A DNA stretch of 26,771 nucleotides from JAGOBX01 sp017999075 [NCBI: Candidatus Babelota bacterium]. GTDB taxonomy: Bacteria; JAGOBX01. Below the pieces are notes generated by a model, which was given only the letters and a program-made list of their open reading frames with translations, did no database searches and was not told the DNA's origin. The DNA is taken from assembly GCA_017999075.1 (NCBI GenBank), contig JAGOBX010000002.1, forward strand, positions 1 through 26,771. Direction: 5' to 3'. This document shows, one piece after another, positions 1 through 7,752 of this stretch (its first letter is position 1; every line of letters starts with the position of its first letter). The position numbers and the translations under genes are program-made.

Positions 1-1
1 A

Positions 2-607
2 AATCCTGATATCAATGCAACAGCATATTTAGTTAATGTTGTAAATCAGATAATTATAGGAGTTATAATAGGATTAACTGCGCAGATTTTTTATTTGATA
101 TTTCAAGTATCAGGGCAGTTTTATACTATACAGATAGGATTTGGAATGATCAACACGCTTGATCCTCTTTCGCAGACTGAAATAGCGATATTAGGAACAT
201 TCCAGGGAATAATAGGAATGATAATTTTTTTATTAATAAGCGGTCATCATTTTATTATTTATGCGATAGTAAAAAGTTTCAGTTATTTTCCTTTATACAG
301 TTTAAAATTATCAGGGTTTACGGTAGAAATTCTTACAATAGCTGTTACCAAGATGTTTTATCTTGGTTTTATGTTTGCGATTCCATTGATAGGCATAATA
401 TTCATTATGACAATGCTTCTTGGGCTTCTCGCTAAAATTGCTCCTCAGATGAATTTGCTTATGCTTGGGTTTCCTCTGAATATTCTTGTAGGTTTAACAG
501 TACTGCTTATGCTTCAAGCATTACTTCTTGAATCTTCAAAAGAAATATTTGTATATATGATGGATTATATAAATCAATTTTTAAATTATGCAAAAAATAA
601 AGCTTGA
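2..607 (+). CDS. fliR: Flagellar biosynthesis protein FliR, 3' part (5' end outside window)
   Basis: FliR is an integral membrane part of the flagellar type III export gate, with FliP and FliQ. The frame is open from base 2 with no start in context, so about 200 C-terminal residues of a family of roughly 260 are present and the start lies to the left. The sequence shows several hydrophobic segments and the family pattern around QVSGQFYTIQIGFGMINTLDP (positions about 104-165), followed by a hydrophobic helix and SGHHFIIYAI. It ends inside flhB (20-base overlap), the usual fliR-flhB order and a sign of translational coupling. Recognition is by family pattern and gene order. Confidence 0.93.
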   Translation, partial: NPDINATAYLVNVVNQIIIGVIIGLTAQIFYLIFQVSGQFYTIQIGFGMINTLDPLSQTEIAILGTFQGIIGMIIFLLISGHHFIIYAIVKSFSYFPLYSLKLSGFTVEILTIAVTKMFYLGFMFAIPLIGIIFIMTMLLGLLAKIAPQMNLLMLGFPLNILVGLTVLLMLQALLLESSKEIFVYMMDYINQFLNYAKNKA

Positions 608-1754
608 TGCGGAACCAGGATTTTTTCTGCTTCCCGAATTTTTTTTAGTTGAAAAAGAATACCATTTAAACTGGTTTGGAAAAGCTGAAGATGAAGGCAG
701 AACGGAAGAACCTACTGCCAGGAAACTTTCAAAAGCCAAAGAAAAAGGCGATACCCCAAGAAGCGTAGAACTTGATGCCGCGATAATGGTGCTTGTTTGT
801 TTTACAACAATATATTTTTTAAGCGGATACATATACGATTCCTGCACTGATCTTGTGAGATTTTTTTTCTTAAATGAATTACACATAACCACTGTAACAG
901 AAAATGAACTATATAAAATAATGGAATATTGTTTTATTCAGATTTTGAAAATTTCTGGACCTGTAATGATTACTGCATTTTTTGTAGCTATTATAACGAG
1001 TTTATCACAAGTGGGATTCATATTTACCACGGAAAAAATAAAATTCGATATTAGTAAAATAAGTATTAATCCGAAAAAATTTTTAGAAAAAGTGATTTTA
1101 TCAAAACAGGTTATGTTTAACCTGCTGAAAGCATTTGTTAAACTTATAATAATAGCACTTGTAGCGTATTCTGTTTTAAAAACAAAAGCAGATGATTTTT
1201 TAGGATTGGTTCAGGTAGAACCTTTCGACGGCATAGTATTTATAGCAAAGACGACATTTGAAATAATTATGAAATGTGCTTTTTTTCTTATTATATTTGC
1301 AATAGTTGACTATAAATATCAGAAATACGAATTTATAGAAAAATTGAAAATGACGAAACAGGAAGTAAAAGATGAATATAAGCAGATGGAAGGGGATCCT
1401 CAAATAAAATCTAAAATAAGGGAAAAACAAAGGGATGCTGTAAGGCGTAGAATGATGCAGGAAGTTCCTAAGGCAGATGTTGTGATCAGGAATCCTACTC
1501 ATTACGCTGTTGCGATTAGATATGAAGCAAAAGAAATGTCCGCGCCTGTAGTAATAGCTAAAGGTTCAGGTTTTATAGCATTAAAAATAATTGAGATTGC
1601 GGAAGAGAATAGAGTACCAATAGTAACAAATAAGCCTCTTGCAAGAACTTTATATTCGCAAGTAGAAATCGGCGACGCTGTTCCGGTAGAACTTTATAAA
1701 ACAGTAGCGGAAATTCTTGCGTATGTATGGAAACTTAAAGGAAAAACACTTTAA
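588..1754 (+). CDS. flhB: Flagellar biosynthesis protein FlhB
   Basis: FlhB is the substrate-specificity switch of the flagellar export apparatus. The 388 residues show the family start motif RTEEPTARKLSKAKEKG (about residues 38-54), four hydrophobic membrane segments (about 64-84, 113-137, 175-200, 222-243) and a cytoplasmic domain with the self-cleaving NPTH motif (Asn302-Pro303-Thr304-His305). Cleavage between Asn and Pro is the known switch step. The ATG at 588 is the first start after an in-frame stop at 582-584. It has no clear Shine-Dalgarno sequence and overlaps fliR by 20 bases, so coupled translation is likely. About 37 residues precede the RTEEP motif, somewhat more than in well-known homologues. 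flhA, often next, is absent here; the next gene is convergent. Confidence 0.96.
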   Translation: MQKIKLDAEPGFFLLPEFFLVEKEYHLNWFGKAEDEGRTEEPTARKLSKAKEKGDTPRSVELDAAIMVLVCFTTIYFLSGYIYDSCTDLVRFFFLNELHITTVTENELYKIMEYCFIQILKISGPVMITAFFVAIITSLSQVGFIFTTEKIKFDISKISINPKKFLEKVILSKQVMFNLLKAFVKLIIIALVAYSVLKTKADDFLGLVQVEPFDGIVFIAKTTFEIIMKCAFFLIIFAIVDYKYQKYEFIEKLKMTKQEVKDEYKQMEGDPQIKSKIREKQRDAVRRRMMQEVPKADVVIRNPTHYAVAIRYEAKEMSAPVVIAKGSGFIALKIIEIAEENRVPIVTNKPLARTLYSQVEIGDAVPVELYKTVAEILAYVWKLKGKTL

Positions 1755-1772
1755 CGGATAAAAAAAATATTT

Positions 1773-2189
1773 TTATAAGCAAAAACAAGAACTTTCGAAT
1801 TGAACTGGTTTTTTGCCGTACAAAGAAGTATCGCCGATTGTGTTTTCTATAAATACTTTTCTGTATTCCCCGTTTATTTCATAATATTCCCAGCCGATTA
1901 TTCCGCGTGAAGAAAGTTCTTTTAGAAATTTTCCGATTTCAGCAACTTGTTCATTATTCAAGAATGAAAAAACATCAAGACGGTTTATTCTGTTTTTCAA
2001 ACTTAAATTAAGGATATTTTCTGAAATATTAATGAGATCAATATCGTCAAAAACAGTTTTTTCATTTGTTTTTAAGTCAGGATTTAAATTGGCATTTTTT
2101 TTCTGATTTGTTTCAGAATCTAATTTAATGAATTCCGGAGAAAAATAATTTGAATTATTTTTAATATCCTTATTAATATAAATGTTCAT
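1773..2189 (-). CDS. Unrecognised 138-residue protein
   Basis: I do not recognise this protein. It has no signal peptide or membrane segment. The first half (residues 1-60) is polar and rich in Asn, Lys and Asp, so probably disordered. The second half (about 65-125) looks folded, with predicted helices around LNNEQVAEIGKFLKELSSRG and a strand-rich end (GWEYYEINGEYRKVFIEN). It ends with Cys-Phe-Cys-Leu. A GGAG ribosome site about 8 bases before the ATG supports the start. It is convergent with flhB, 18 bases away, and divergent from the molybdenum hydroxylase operon. A link with motility is suggested only by position. Confidence 0.7.
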   Translation of the reverse strand: MNIYINKDIKNNSNYFSPEFIKLDSETNQKKNANLNPDLKTNEKTVFDDIDLINISENILNLSLKNRINRLDVFSFLNNEQVAEIGKFLKELSSRGIIGWEYYEINGEYRKVFIENTIGDTSLYGKKPVQFESSCFCL

Positions 2190-2312
2190 CCATGAACTCC
2201 GTATTATTATTTATTTTACAGATTTAAAATCAAAAAATAATTTTAAAATTTATTATGTTTATTAATATATCGGCAAAAAAACGGAAAACTTAAATTTTTT
2301 TGATAAATTATC

Positions 2313-2341
2313 TTGACTTTAAATAGAGTAAATATTATAAT
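2313..2341 (+). promoter_or_regulatory. Near-consensus sigma70-type promoter for the molybdenum hydroxylase operon
   Basis: TTGACT (2313-2318), a 17-base spacer, then TATAAT (2336-2341). This is 5/6 and 6/6 to consensus with ideal spacing. Transcription would start near 2348, leaving a leader of about 93 bases before the first gene. Confidence 0.8.
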
Positions 2342-2372
2342 ATATTGATGTTTAAAGATTTAATAAAAAATA

Positions 2373-2421
2373 AGCGTTATTAATTTGAAACGGATTTATA
2401 TTTCGATTTCAAATAATCGCT
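2373..2421 (+). promoter_or_regulatory. Leader hairpin upstream of the hydroxylase operon
   Basis: An imperfect inverted repeat lies in the predicted 5' leader. ATTTGAAA (2383-2390) pairs with TTTCAAAT (2407-2414), and an outer AGCG (2373-2376) pairs with CGCT (2418-2421), with a few unpaired bases between. It sits 8 bases before the AGGAGG ribosome site (2430-2435), so folding or a bound protein could affect translation or elongation. It matches no riboswitch class I recognise and lacks an obvious terminator stem with a T-run. Confidence 0.45.
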
Positions 2422-2440
2422 GAAATGCCAGGAGGAAAGT

Positions 2441-3256
2441 ATGTCAGTAAAATTTGAATACTATGCTCCGAAAACCGTTAAGGAACTTTGTTGTATTCTT
2501 GACGAGTTTGGAGATAAAATTAAAATTCTTGCAGGCGGCACTGATTTGATTGTTGAAATGCGCGCCGGAATAAAGAAGCCTGCCGGCGTTGTTGATATAA
2601 AAAAAATAAACGAGTTGGGTGGAATCAAATATGATGTTAAAAAAGGTCTTATAATCGGCGCAAGTGTAACGTGCAATGAACTGGCGCACAATTCGGTCGT
2701 AAAAAAGAAGTATCCACTTCTTGTAGAATGCGCTGAATCAATAGCTTCATACGCATTGCGGAACAGAGCTACTGTTGCAGGAAATATATGTAATGCTTCG
2801 CCTTGCGCTGATATGGCTCCTGGCCTGTTATGTCTTGATGCTTGCGTGATAATAGGCTCATCTGCAGGTGAAAGAGTTTTAAAACTCCAGGATTTTTTTA
2901 CCGGAGTAAAGAAAGTGGCTTTGCAGAAGAATGAATTTGTCAAATCAATAATTGTTCCTTGTTCTATGGCAAACGCTAAAAGCAGATATATGAAACAAAA
3001 ACGTATTAAAGGCCACGATTTATCACTTGTATCAGTTGCAATGGCTGTTAAAGAAAAAATAACTGTTGCGATAGGTTCATCTTATATAACTCCTTTGGTT
3101 TTGCCTAAGTTTGCCAAAAAAATTAAGGTGGAAAAAATAATAGAATCTGCTATGTCCTTAGTAAAACCTATAAGCGACATAAGAAGTTCAAAAGAATACC
3201 GATTGCATATAATTAAAGTTTATATTAAACGTTTGTATGAACAATTGGTTAAATAG
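2441..3256 (+). CDS. Molybdenum hydroxylase, FAD-binding subunit (CoxM/XdhB-like)
   Basis: This is the FAD subunit of a xanthine dehydrogenase-family enzyme. It passes electrons from the iron-sulfur subunit to the final acceptor. The 271 residues fit the family's usual 270-300. FAD-contact motifs are visible: AGGTDL at residues 31-36 and RNRATVAGNICNASPCADM at about 107-125. Next comes the CO-dehydrogenase flavoprotein C-terminal domain, which is short and less conserved. A strong AGGAGG site 5 bases before the ATG fixes the start. It is the first gene of the operon, with the 2Fe-2S gene 15 bases downstream. Cys121 in the ASPCADM stretch is typical of many bacterial members. The true substrate cannot be told from this subunit. 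Confidence 0.92.
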   Translation: MSVKFEYYAPKTVKELCCILDEFGDKIKILAGGTDLIVEMRAGIKKPAGVVDIKKINELGGIKYDVKKGLIIGASVTCNELAHNSVVKKKYPLLVECAESIASYALRNRATVAGNICNASPCADMAPGLLCLDACVIIGSSAGERVLKLQDFFTGVKKVALQKNEFVKSIIVPCSMANAKSRYMKQKRIKGHDLSLVSVAMAVKEKITVAIGSSYITPLVLPKFAKKIKVEKIIESAMSLVKPISDIRSSKEYRLHIIKVYIKRLYEQLVK

Positions 3257-3271
3257 GAGGAACTGTAATAA

Positions 3272-3748
3272 ATGAAAACAATAACATTTAAAGTTAATGG
3301 TTCAAAATATACAAAAAATGTTGAAGACCATAAAACATTATTAAGGTTTTTAAGAGAAGATCTGCATTTAACCGGAACAAAAGAAGGATGCGGAGCAGGT
3401 GAATGCGGGGCATGTACAGTTCTTGTTGACAGCGTTCCTGTAAATTCCTGTTTAATGTTAGCCGTTGAAATTGACGGATGCGAAGTTACAACAATCGAGG
3501 GAATTTCTAAAAATGGAAAACCAAATGCTTTGCAAAAATCTTTTGAAAAACATCATGCTGTACAATGCGGTTTTTGTACTCCTGGAATGATAATAACGGC
3601 AACGGATTTATTGAAACGCAACCCCAAACCTGCAGAATCTGAAATTAAAGAAGCAATTGAAGGGAATTTTTGCAGATGTACAGGTTATGTTCAGATTATT
3701 GAAGCTATCAAAGATGCTTCAGGGCAGTTGAAATCAGAAAAATCTTAA
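3272..3748 (+). CDS. Molybdenum hydroxylase, 2Fe-2S subunit (CoxS/XdhC-like)
   Basis: This is the small iron-sulfur subunit that relays electrons from the molybdenum centre to FAD. The 158 residues carry both expected clusters. The N-terminal plant-ferredoxin-type site uses Cys40, Cys45, Cys48 and Cys60 (GCGAGECGACTV...NSC). The C-terminal helical site uses Cys99, Cys102, Cys134 and Cys136 (CGFC...FCRC). All eight ligands are present, so it should be functional. AGGAGG lies before the ATG and the gene follows the FAD subunit by 15 bases. A 126-base gap separates it from the large subunit; I saw no gene or convincing terminator in that gap. Confidence 0.95.
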   Translation: MKTITFKVNGSKYTKNVEDHKTLLRFLREDLHLTGTKEGCGAGECGACTVLVDSVPVNSCLMLAVEIDGCEVTTIEGISKNGKPNALQKSFEKHHAVQCGFCTPGMIITATDLLKRNPKPAESEIKEAIEGNFCRCTGYVQIIEAIKDASGQLKSEKS

Positions 3749-3874
3749 AATGTATAATTTTTTAATTTGTATTATGAGGACATGTAATATAAATAATTTT
3801 GTTTATTTTTAAGTTTGTCTCGAAAAGTGGAAATTATTTTTTCATATTAAAAAAAATTTGAGAGGTGATACTCT

Positions 3875-6256
3875 GTGTTTGAAAATATAGATAAAAAAGA
3901 TTTAAAATATGTTGGAAAAGGAGTTGAACGTGTTGACGGCCTTGAAAAATGTACTGGAGACGCTTTATACGCGTCAGATCTTTTTTTGCAGGGTATGCTG
4001 TTTGCAAAGGTTAAAACGAGTCCTTATGCATCAGCAAAAATAAAAAAAATAGATATTTCAAAAGCTGCAGGTCTTCCTGGAGTTAGAGCAGTGTTGACAG
4101 GAGCAGAACTTAACTACCGTGTTGGCTTATATATAGTAGATAAAGATATACTAGCTAAAAATATTGTCAGGCATCAGGGTGAAGCAGTAGCTGCTGTGGC
4201 AGCTGACACAGAAGATATTGCTAAACAGGCAATTGAACTTATAGAAGTAGAATATGAAGAACTCACTCCAGTACTTGATCCTATAAAAGCTCTTGAAAAA
4301 AGTTCGCCGTTAGTTCATCCGGATTTAGGTAAATACAGTTTTGTAGAAGCGGCGTTTACACCAAAACCAGGAACCAATATAGCAAATCATACAAAGTTGA
4401 GAAAAGGAAATGTTGATAAAGGGTTTGCAGAATCTGATTATGTTTTTGAAAGAGAATATACTAATCCTTCTGTTCAGCATGTTCCGATGGAAACACATGT
4501 ATCAATAGCTCAATGGCAGACAGGAGACAGAATAACAATCTGGACTTCAGCTCAATCTCCTTTTACAGTGAGAAACCTGTTTTGTTATTCATTTGGAATA
4601 TCTCATAAAAATGTCAGGGTAATAGTTCCTTATGTAGGCGGAGGTTTTGGAGGAAAAGCGGGGATAGCGCTTGAACCTTTAGTTGCATGTTTGTCAAAGA
4701 AAGCCGGAGGCAGGCCTGTAAAATTACAGGCTACAAGAGAAGAAGAGTTTAACCTTCTTGCCTGCAGAAGCGCATTGACATACAGAATAAAAACAGGAGT
4801 GAAAAAAGACGGTAAAATAGTGGCTCAGAAAATGGAAATGTTTTGGGATTCAGGAGCATATGCGGATTATGCTGTGAATGTAACGCGGGCATCAGGATAT
4901 TCTGCAGCAGGTCCGTATGAAATACCTAATGCGTGGCTTGACGCGTACACTATTTATACAAATAAAGTTTATGGAACTGCATATCGAGGGTTCGGACATG
5001 TTGAATTTTTCTGGGGAGTTGAACGTCATCTTGATTACATAGCGGATAAACTTAAAATAGATCCTCTCAAGATGAGATTGATTAATACATTGAAACCAGG
5101 GTCAACAACTTTAACAGGAGAAACTATTCACCACAACACAGGAAATGTAACAAAGTGTATTGAACTTGTGGCTAAGGCGATAAATTATGGCAAAAAAACG
5201 CCTGCTGAAATCAAGAGAGAAAAGAAAAATAAAACAATCATAGGAAAAGGTATAAGTTCTCTTCATAAAGCTCCTGCAATGCCTCCTTTTACAGGAACTG
5301 TAGTTATATTGAAAATGAACGAAGACGGTTCAGTTATAGCTAATTTATCCCTTACAGATTACGGCGCAGGGACATATACTTCAATAGCTCAAATGATAGC
5401 TGAACAGTTAAAAATTCCTGTAGAAAAGGTGAAAATAGCTTTTGAATGCGATACGGACAGAGATCCTTATGACTGGCAGACAGTTGCTTCTAAAGGACTG
5501 ATGATGAGCGGAAATGCAGCTATACTTGCAAGTCAGGATTTGCTTACTAAAATGTATGATGTGGCATCGCAGGTATTGAGGTGCGGAACATGCGATTTAA
5601 GGCATAATGATGAAAAAGTTTATGTTGTGCATGCTCCTGAAAAATTTCTGAGATATAGAGATATGGCTGTAGGTTATGCGTATTCAAACGGAAATGGAAT
5701 AGGAGGACCTCTTGTAGGAGTAGGAAGATATATGGCGGCGGGACTGACAAATCTTGATAAGCAGACAGGTCAAGGAAATCCTGCGCTTGATTGGACATAC
5801 GGAGCGCACGGAGTTATAGTTGAACTTGATCCTGAAACAGGAGAATATTCGCTGATAAAAAGCGCATCTGCGTTTGATGCGGGTAAAGTTATAAATTCTA
5901 AAGCGGCGCGCGGTCAATGTATAGGAGGGTTTATACAGGGATTCGGGACTGCTTCCTGTGAAGGATATATATATAACAATAAAGGTCAATTGATGAATCC
6001 TTCATTTACGGACAACAAAATTCCTACTGCTAAAGATATTCCTGAAGAGATGGAGTTATTTTTTGTAGAAACTCCGCAGCTTGACGGTCCATACGGAGCG
6101 CGTGGTATAGGCGAGCATTCTATGATTGGAGTCGCGCCTGCTATAGGGAACGCGCTGAAAAACATGACAGGGATAGAGTTATTACATATGCCGATTAGAG
6201 CAGAAGACGTATGGCGTGAACTTGTAAAGGTTAATAAAAAGAAAAACAGCAAGTGA
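3875..6256 (+). CDS. Molybdenum hydroxylase, molybdopterin-binding catalytic subunit (CoxL/XdhA-like)
   Basis: This is the catalytic subunit of a xanthine dehydrogenase-family enzyme, 793 residues, the normal length. It starts with GTG, preceded by AGAGGTGAT (3861-3869). Motifs include GGGFGGK (255-261), TAYRGFG (368-374), and GPYGARGIGE (738-747), whose Glu747 corresponds to the family's catalytic glutamate. It lacks the VAYRCSFR active-site loop of true CO dehydrogenase, so it is not CoxL proper. The residue after GGGFGGK is Ala262, where bovine xanthine oxidase has a substrate-binding Glu. Arg338, before a GPYEIPN motif, may match the second purine-contact residue. A purine or other N-heterocycle is possible but unproven. 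No cofactor maturation or insertion gene (XdhC/MobA type) lies in the window. Confidence 0.93.
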   Translation: MFENIDKKDLKYVGKGVERVDGLEKCTGDALYASDLFLQGMLFAKVKTSPYASAKIKKIDISKAAGLPGVRAVLTGAELNYRVGLYIVDKDILAKNIVRHQGEAVAAVAADTEDIAKQAIELIEVEYEELTPVLDPIKALEKSSPLVHPDLGKYSFVEAAFTPKPGTNIANHTKLRKGNVDKGFAESDYVFEREYTNPSVQHVPMETHVSIAQWQTGDRITIWTSAQSPFTVRNLFCYSFGISHKNVRVIVPYVGGGFGGKAGIALEPLVACLSKKAGGRPVKLQATREEEFNLLACRSALTYRIKTGVKKDGKIVAQKMEMFWDSGAYADYAVNVTRASGYSAAGPYEIPNAWLDAYTIYTNKVYGTAYRGFGHVEFFWGVERHLDYIADKLKIDPLKMRLINTLKPGSTTLTGETIHHNTGNVTKCIELVAKAINYGKKTPAEIKREKKNKTIIGKGISSLHKAPAMPPFTGTVVILKMNEDGSVIANLSLTDYGAGTYTSIAQMIAEQLKIPVEKVKIAFECDTDRDPYDWQTVASKGLMMSGNAAILASQDLLTKMYDVASQVLRCGTCDLRHNDEKVYVVHAPEKFLRYRDMAVGYAYSNGNGIGGPLVGVGRYMAAGLTNLDKQTGQGNPALDWTYGAHGVIVELDPETGEYSLIKSASAFDAGKVINSKAARGQCIGGFIQGFGTASCEGYIYNNKGQLMNPSFTDNKIPTAKDIPEEMELFFVETPQLDGPYGARGIGEHSMIGVAPAIGNALKNMTGIELLHMPIRAEDVWRELVKVNKKKNSK

Positions 6257-6303
6257 TTGATTGTAATTTAGATTTTTTTATAAAGCCGGCGAGGTAATTT
6301 AAG

Positions 6304-6627
6304 ATGAATATAACACGATACGATTTAACAGCAATGATAAGCGAAAAAATGCCAGGGATTGAACCAGAGATAATAACAAAAATTGTCAACAGAATATTTG
6401 AAATTATAATCGAAGAATTAAAAAACGGAAATAAGATTGAATTTAGAAATTTCGGAAGGTTTAAAATCAGAAAACGCCGTGGAAGAATGGCGCATAATCC
6501 AAAGACTCTTGAAAAGGTTGAAGTTCCTCCGAAAAATATTCCTGTGTTTAAAATCGGAAAAATGTTTAAGGATGAAATTGCCAGAGCCGAAAAAAAAAAT
6601 CCAAATAAACTGCTTGGAAAAAAATAA
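6304..6627 (+). CDS. HU/IHF family DNA-bending protein
   Basis: This is a small nucleoid protein that binds and bends DNA as a dimer. Over its 107 residues the family features are clear: an N-terminal helical dimer region, the KIEFRNFGRFKI strand (about 44-55), and the DNA-inserting arm with HNPKT, whose proline intercalates into DNA. The C-terminal part IPVFKIGKMFKDEI is closer to IHF than to classical HU. A Lys-rich tail (NPNKLLGKK) extends past the usual end. GAGGT precedes the ATG. The gene heads a run of co-directional genes reaching miaA, with only 27 bases to the next gene. Whether it is functionally HU or IHF cannot be decided here. Confidence 0.93.
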   Translation: MNITRYDLTAMISEKMPGIEPEIITKIVNRIFEIIIEELKNGNKIEFRNFGRFKIRKRRGRMAHNPKTLEKVEVPPKNIPVFKIGKMFKDEIARAEKKNPNKLLGKK

Positions 6628-6654
6628 TTTTTAAAAGGGATTTGGTTTTTAATA

Positions 6655-7716
6655 ATGAGAGCTATTATAATTGGTTATCCATACAGCGGTAAAACTGTTT
6701 TTTTTGACGCTATTTCAGGGGCTGTGTCTAATGAAATTCAAAAAAATTCGTCTAATATAAGAAATATAAAAGTAATGGATAAAAGATTGTCTAAACTGAG
6801 GGATATTTACAATCCGAAAAAATATTCTCCTGCGGAAATAAATGTTTTTGATAATTTTGTTTCTGTATCTGAATTTGGAAAAGAAAACACAATATTTACC
6901 CGTTCGACAATTGAGAATATTCAGAAATCAGAAGTCACTATTTTAGTTATAAGGGCTTTTGATAATTCAGGATCTCCTTATTTTAAAGAAAAAATAGAAC
7001 CTCTGAAAGATTTTAAATCAATTATTGAAGAAATGTGTTTTCTTGATTTGATATCAGCAGAAAAAAAAATCGAACGTTTAAAAAAGGAAAATGCAAAAAC
7101 TAAAGAATTTGATATAATATCAAAATGTTATGAAACTTTGCAAAATAACAATCCGGTATTCAGTATGAATTTGAATGAAGATGAAACTGCGCAGTTGTCA
7201 GGGTTTAAATTTTTAACTCAGAACAAGATAATGAGTGTAATTAACGTGGACGATAACACAGATGAAAAAGAATTATCTGAAATAGAAAAAATTGCCGGAG
7301 AAAAGGGGATAAATATTTTAAAACTTAATGCTAAAATAGAATTTGAAATATCTCAGTTTGAATCAGAAGAAGAAAAATTGGAGTTTTTAAAAGATTACGG
7401 ATTATCTGAATCTGTTGTTGACAGGTTTGTAACAAAGGTTTACTCTATGATGGGGCTTATATCGTTTTTTACTGTTGGGCCAGATGAAGTTAAGGCCTGG
7501 ACAATAAGAAAAGATACTTCAGCAGTTAAAGCTGCCGGAAAAATACATACGGATATTCAAAGAGGGTTTATTCGTGCGGAAATTTTTGACAGTGAGTTAT
7601 TTTTCAGGTATGAAGGGAACATGCAGAAAATAAAGACAGACGGAAAACTGCGGCTTGAAGGAAAAGAATACATTGTTAAAGACGGAGAAATAATTAATTT
7701 TAGATTTAATGTTTAA
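6655..7716 (+). CDS. Divergent YchF-family (Obg-type) GTPase/ATPase with TGS-like C-terminus
   Basis: YchF proteins are ribosome-associated P-loop NTPases that usually prefer ATP. The C-terminal third is plainly YchF: MGLISFFTVGPDEVKAWTIR (266-285), then AAGKIHTDIQRGFIRAE (293-309) and LEGKEYIVKDGEIINFRFNV at the very end. The N-terminal P-loop is GYPYSGKT (7-14), not the usual GLPNVGKS. The switch II DxxG motif, DIAGL in normal YchF, reads DNFVS (66-70) and lacks the Gly. A helical insert (about 125-160) corresponds to the family coiled coil. At 353 residues it is near the usual 363. It is probably a degenerate paralogue with altered nucleotide handling rather than the housekeeping copy. A weak AAGGGA precedes the ATG. 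Confidence 0.85.
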   Translation: MRAIIIGYPYSGKTVFFDAISGAVSNEIQKNSSNIRNIKVMDKRLSKLRDIYNPKKYSPAEINVFDNFVSVSEFGKENTIFTRSTIENIQKSEVTILVIRAFDNSGSPYFKEKIEPLKDFKSIIEEMCFLDLISAEKKIERLKKENAKTKEFDIISKCYETLQNNNPVFSMNLNEDETAQLSGFKFLTQNKIMSVINVDDNTDEKELSEIEKIAGEKGINILKLNAKIEFEISQFESEEEKLEFLKDYGLSESVVDRFVTKVYSMMGLISFFTVGPDEVKAWTIRKDTSAVKAAGKIHTDIQRGFIRAEIFDSELFFRYEGNMQKIKTDGKLRLEGKEYIVKDGEIINFRFNV

Positions 7717-7752
7717 TATTTTTCGGGTACAAATAATTTGAAAGGATAATAA

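Noticed and set aside
580-610. Programmed frameshift fusing fliR and flhB
   Set aside because: There is an A-run at the overlap, but flhB has its own ATG there and fusion would need a +1 shift with no recognised slippery signal. Simple overlap explains it.
2342-2440. Purine or molybdenum cofactor riboswitch in the hydroxylase leader
   Set aside because: I could not find the conserved core bases of either class; only a generic hairpin is supported.
2461-2943. Long antisense reading frame inside the FAD subunit gene
   Set aside because: It is a shadow of the clearly coding plus strand, with no motif or ribosome site of its own.
6257-6284. Promoter-like TTGATT-16-TATAAA before the HU/IHF gene
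   Set aside because: Spacing and -10 are good, but transcription would start at about the ribosome site itself. It could still act, yet I would not annotate it without mapping data.
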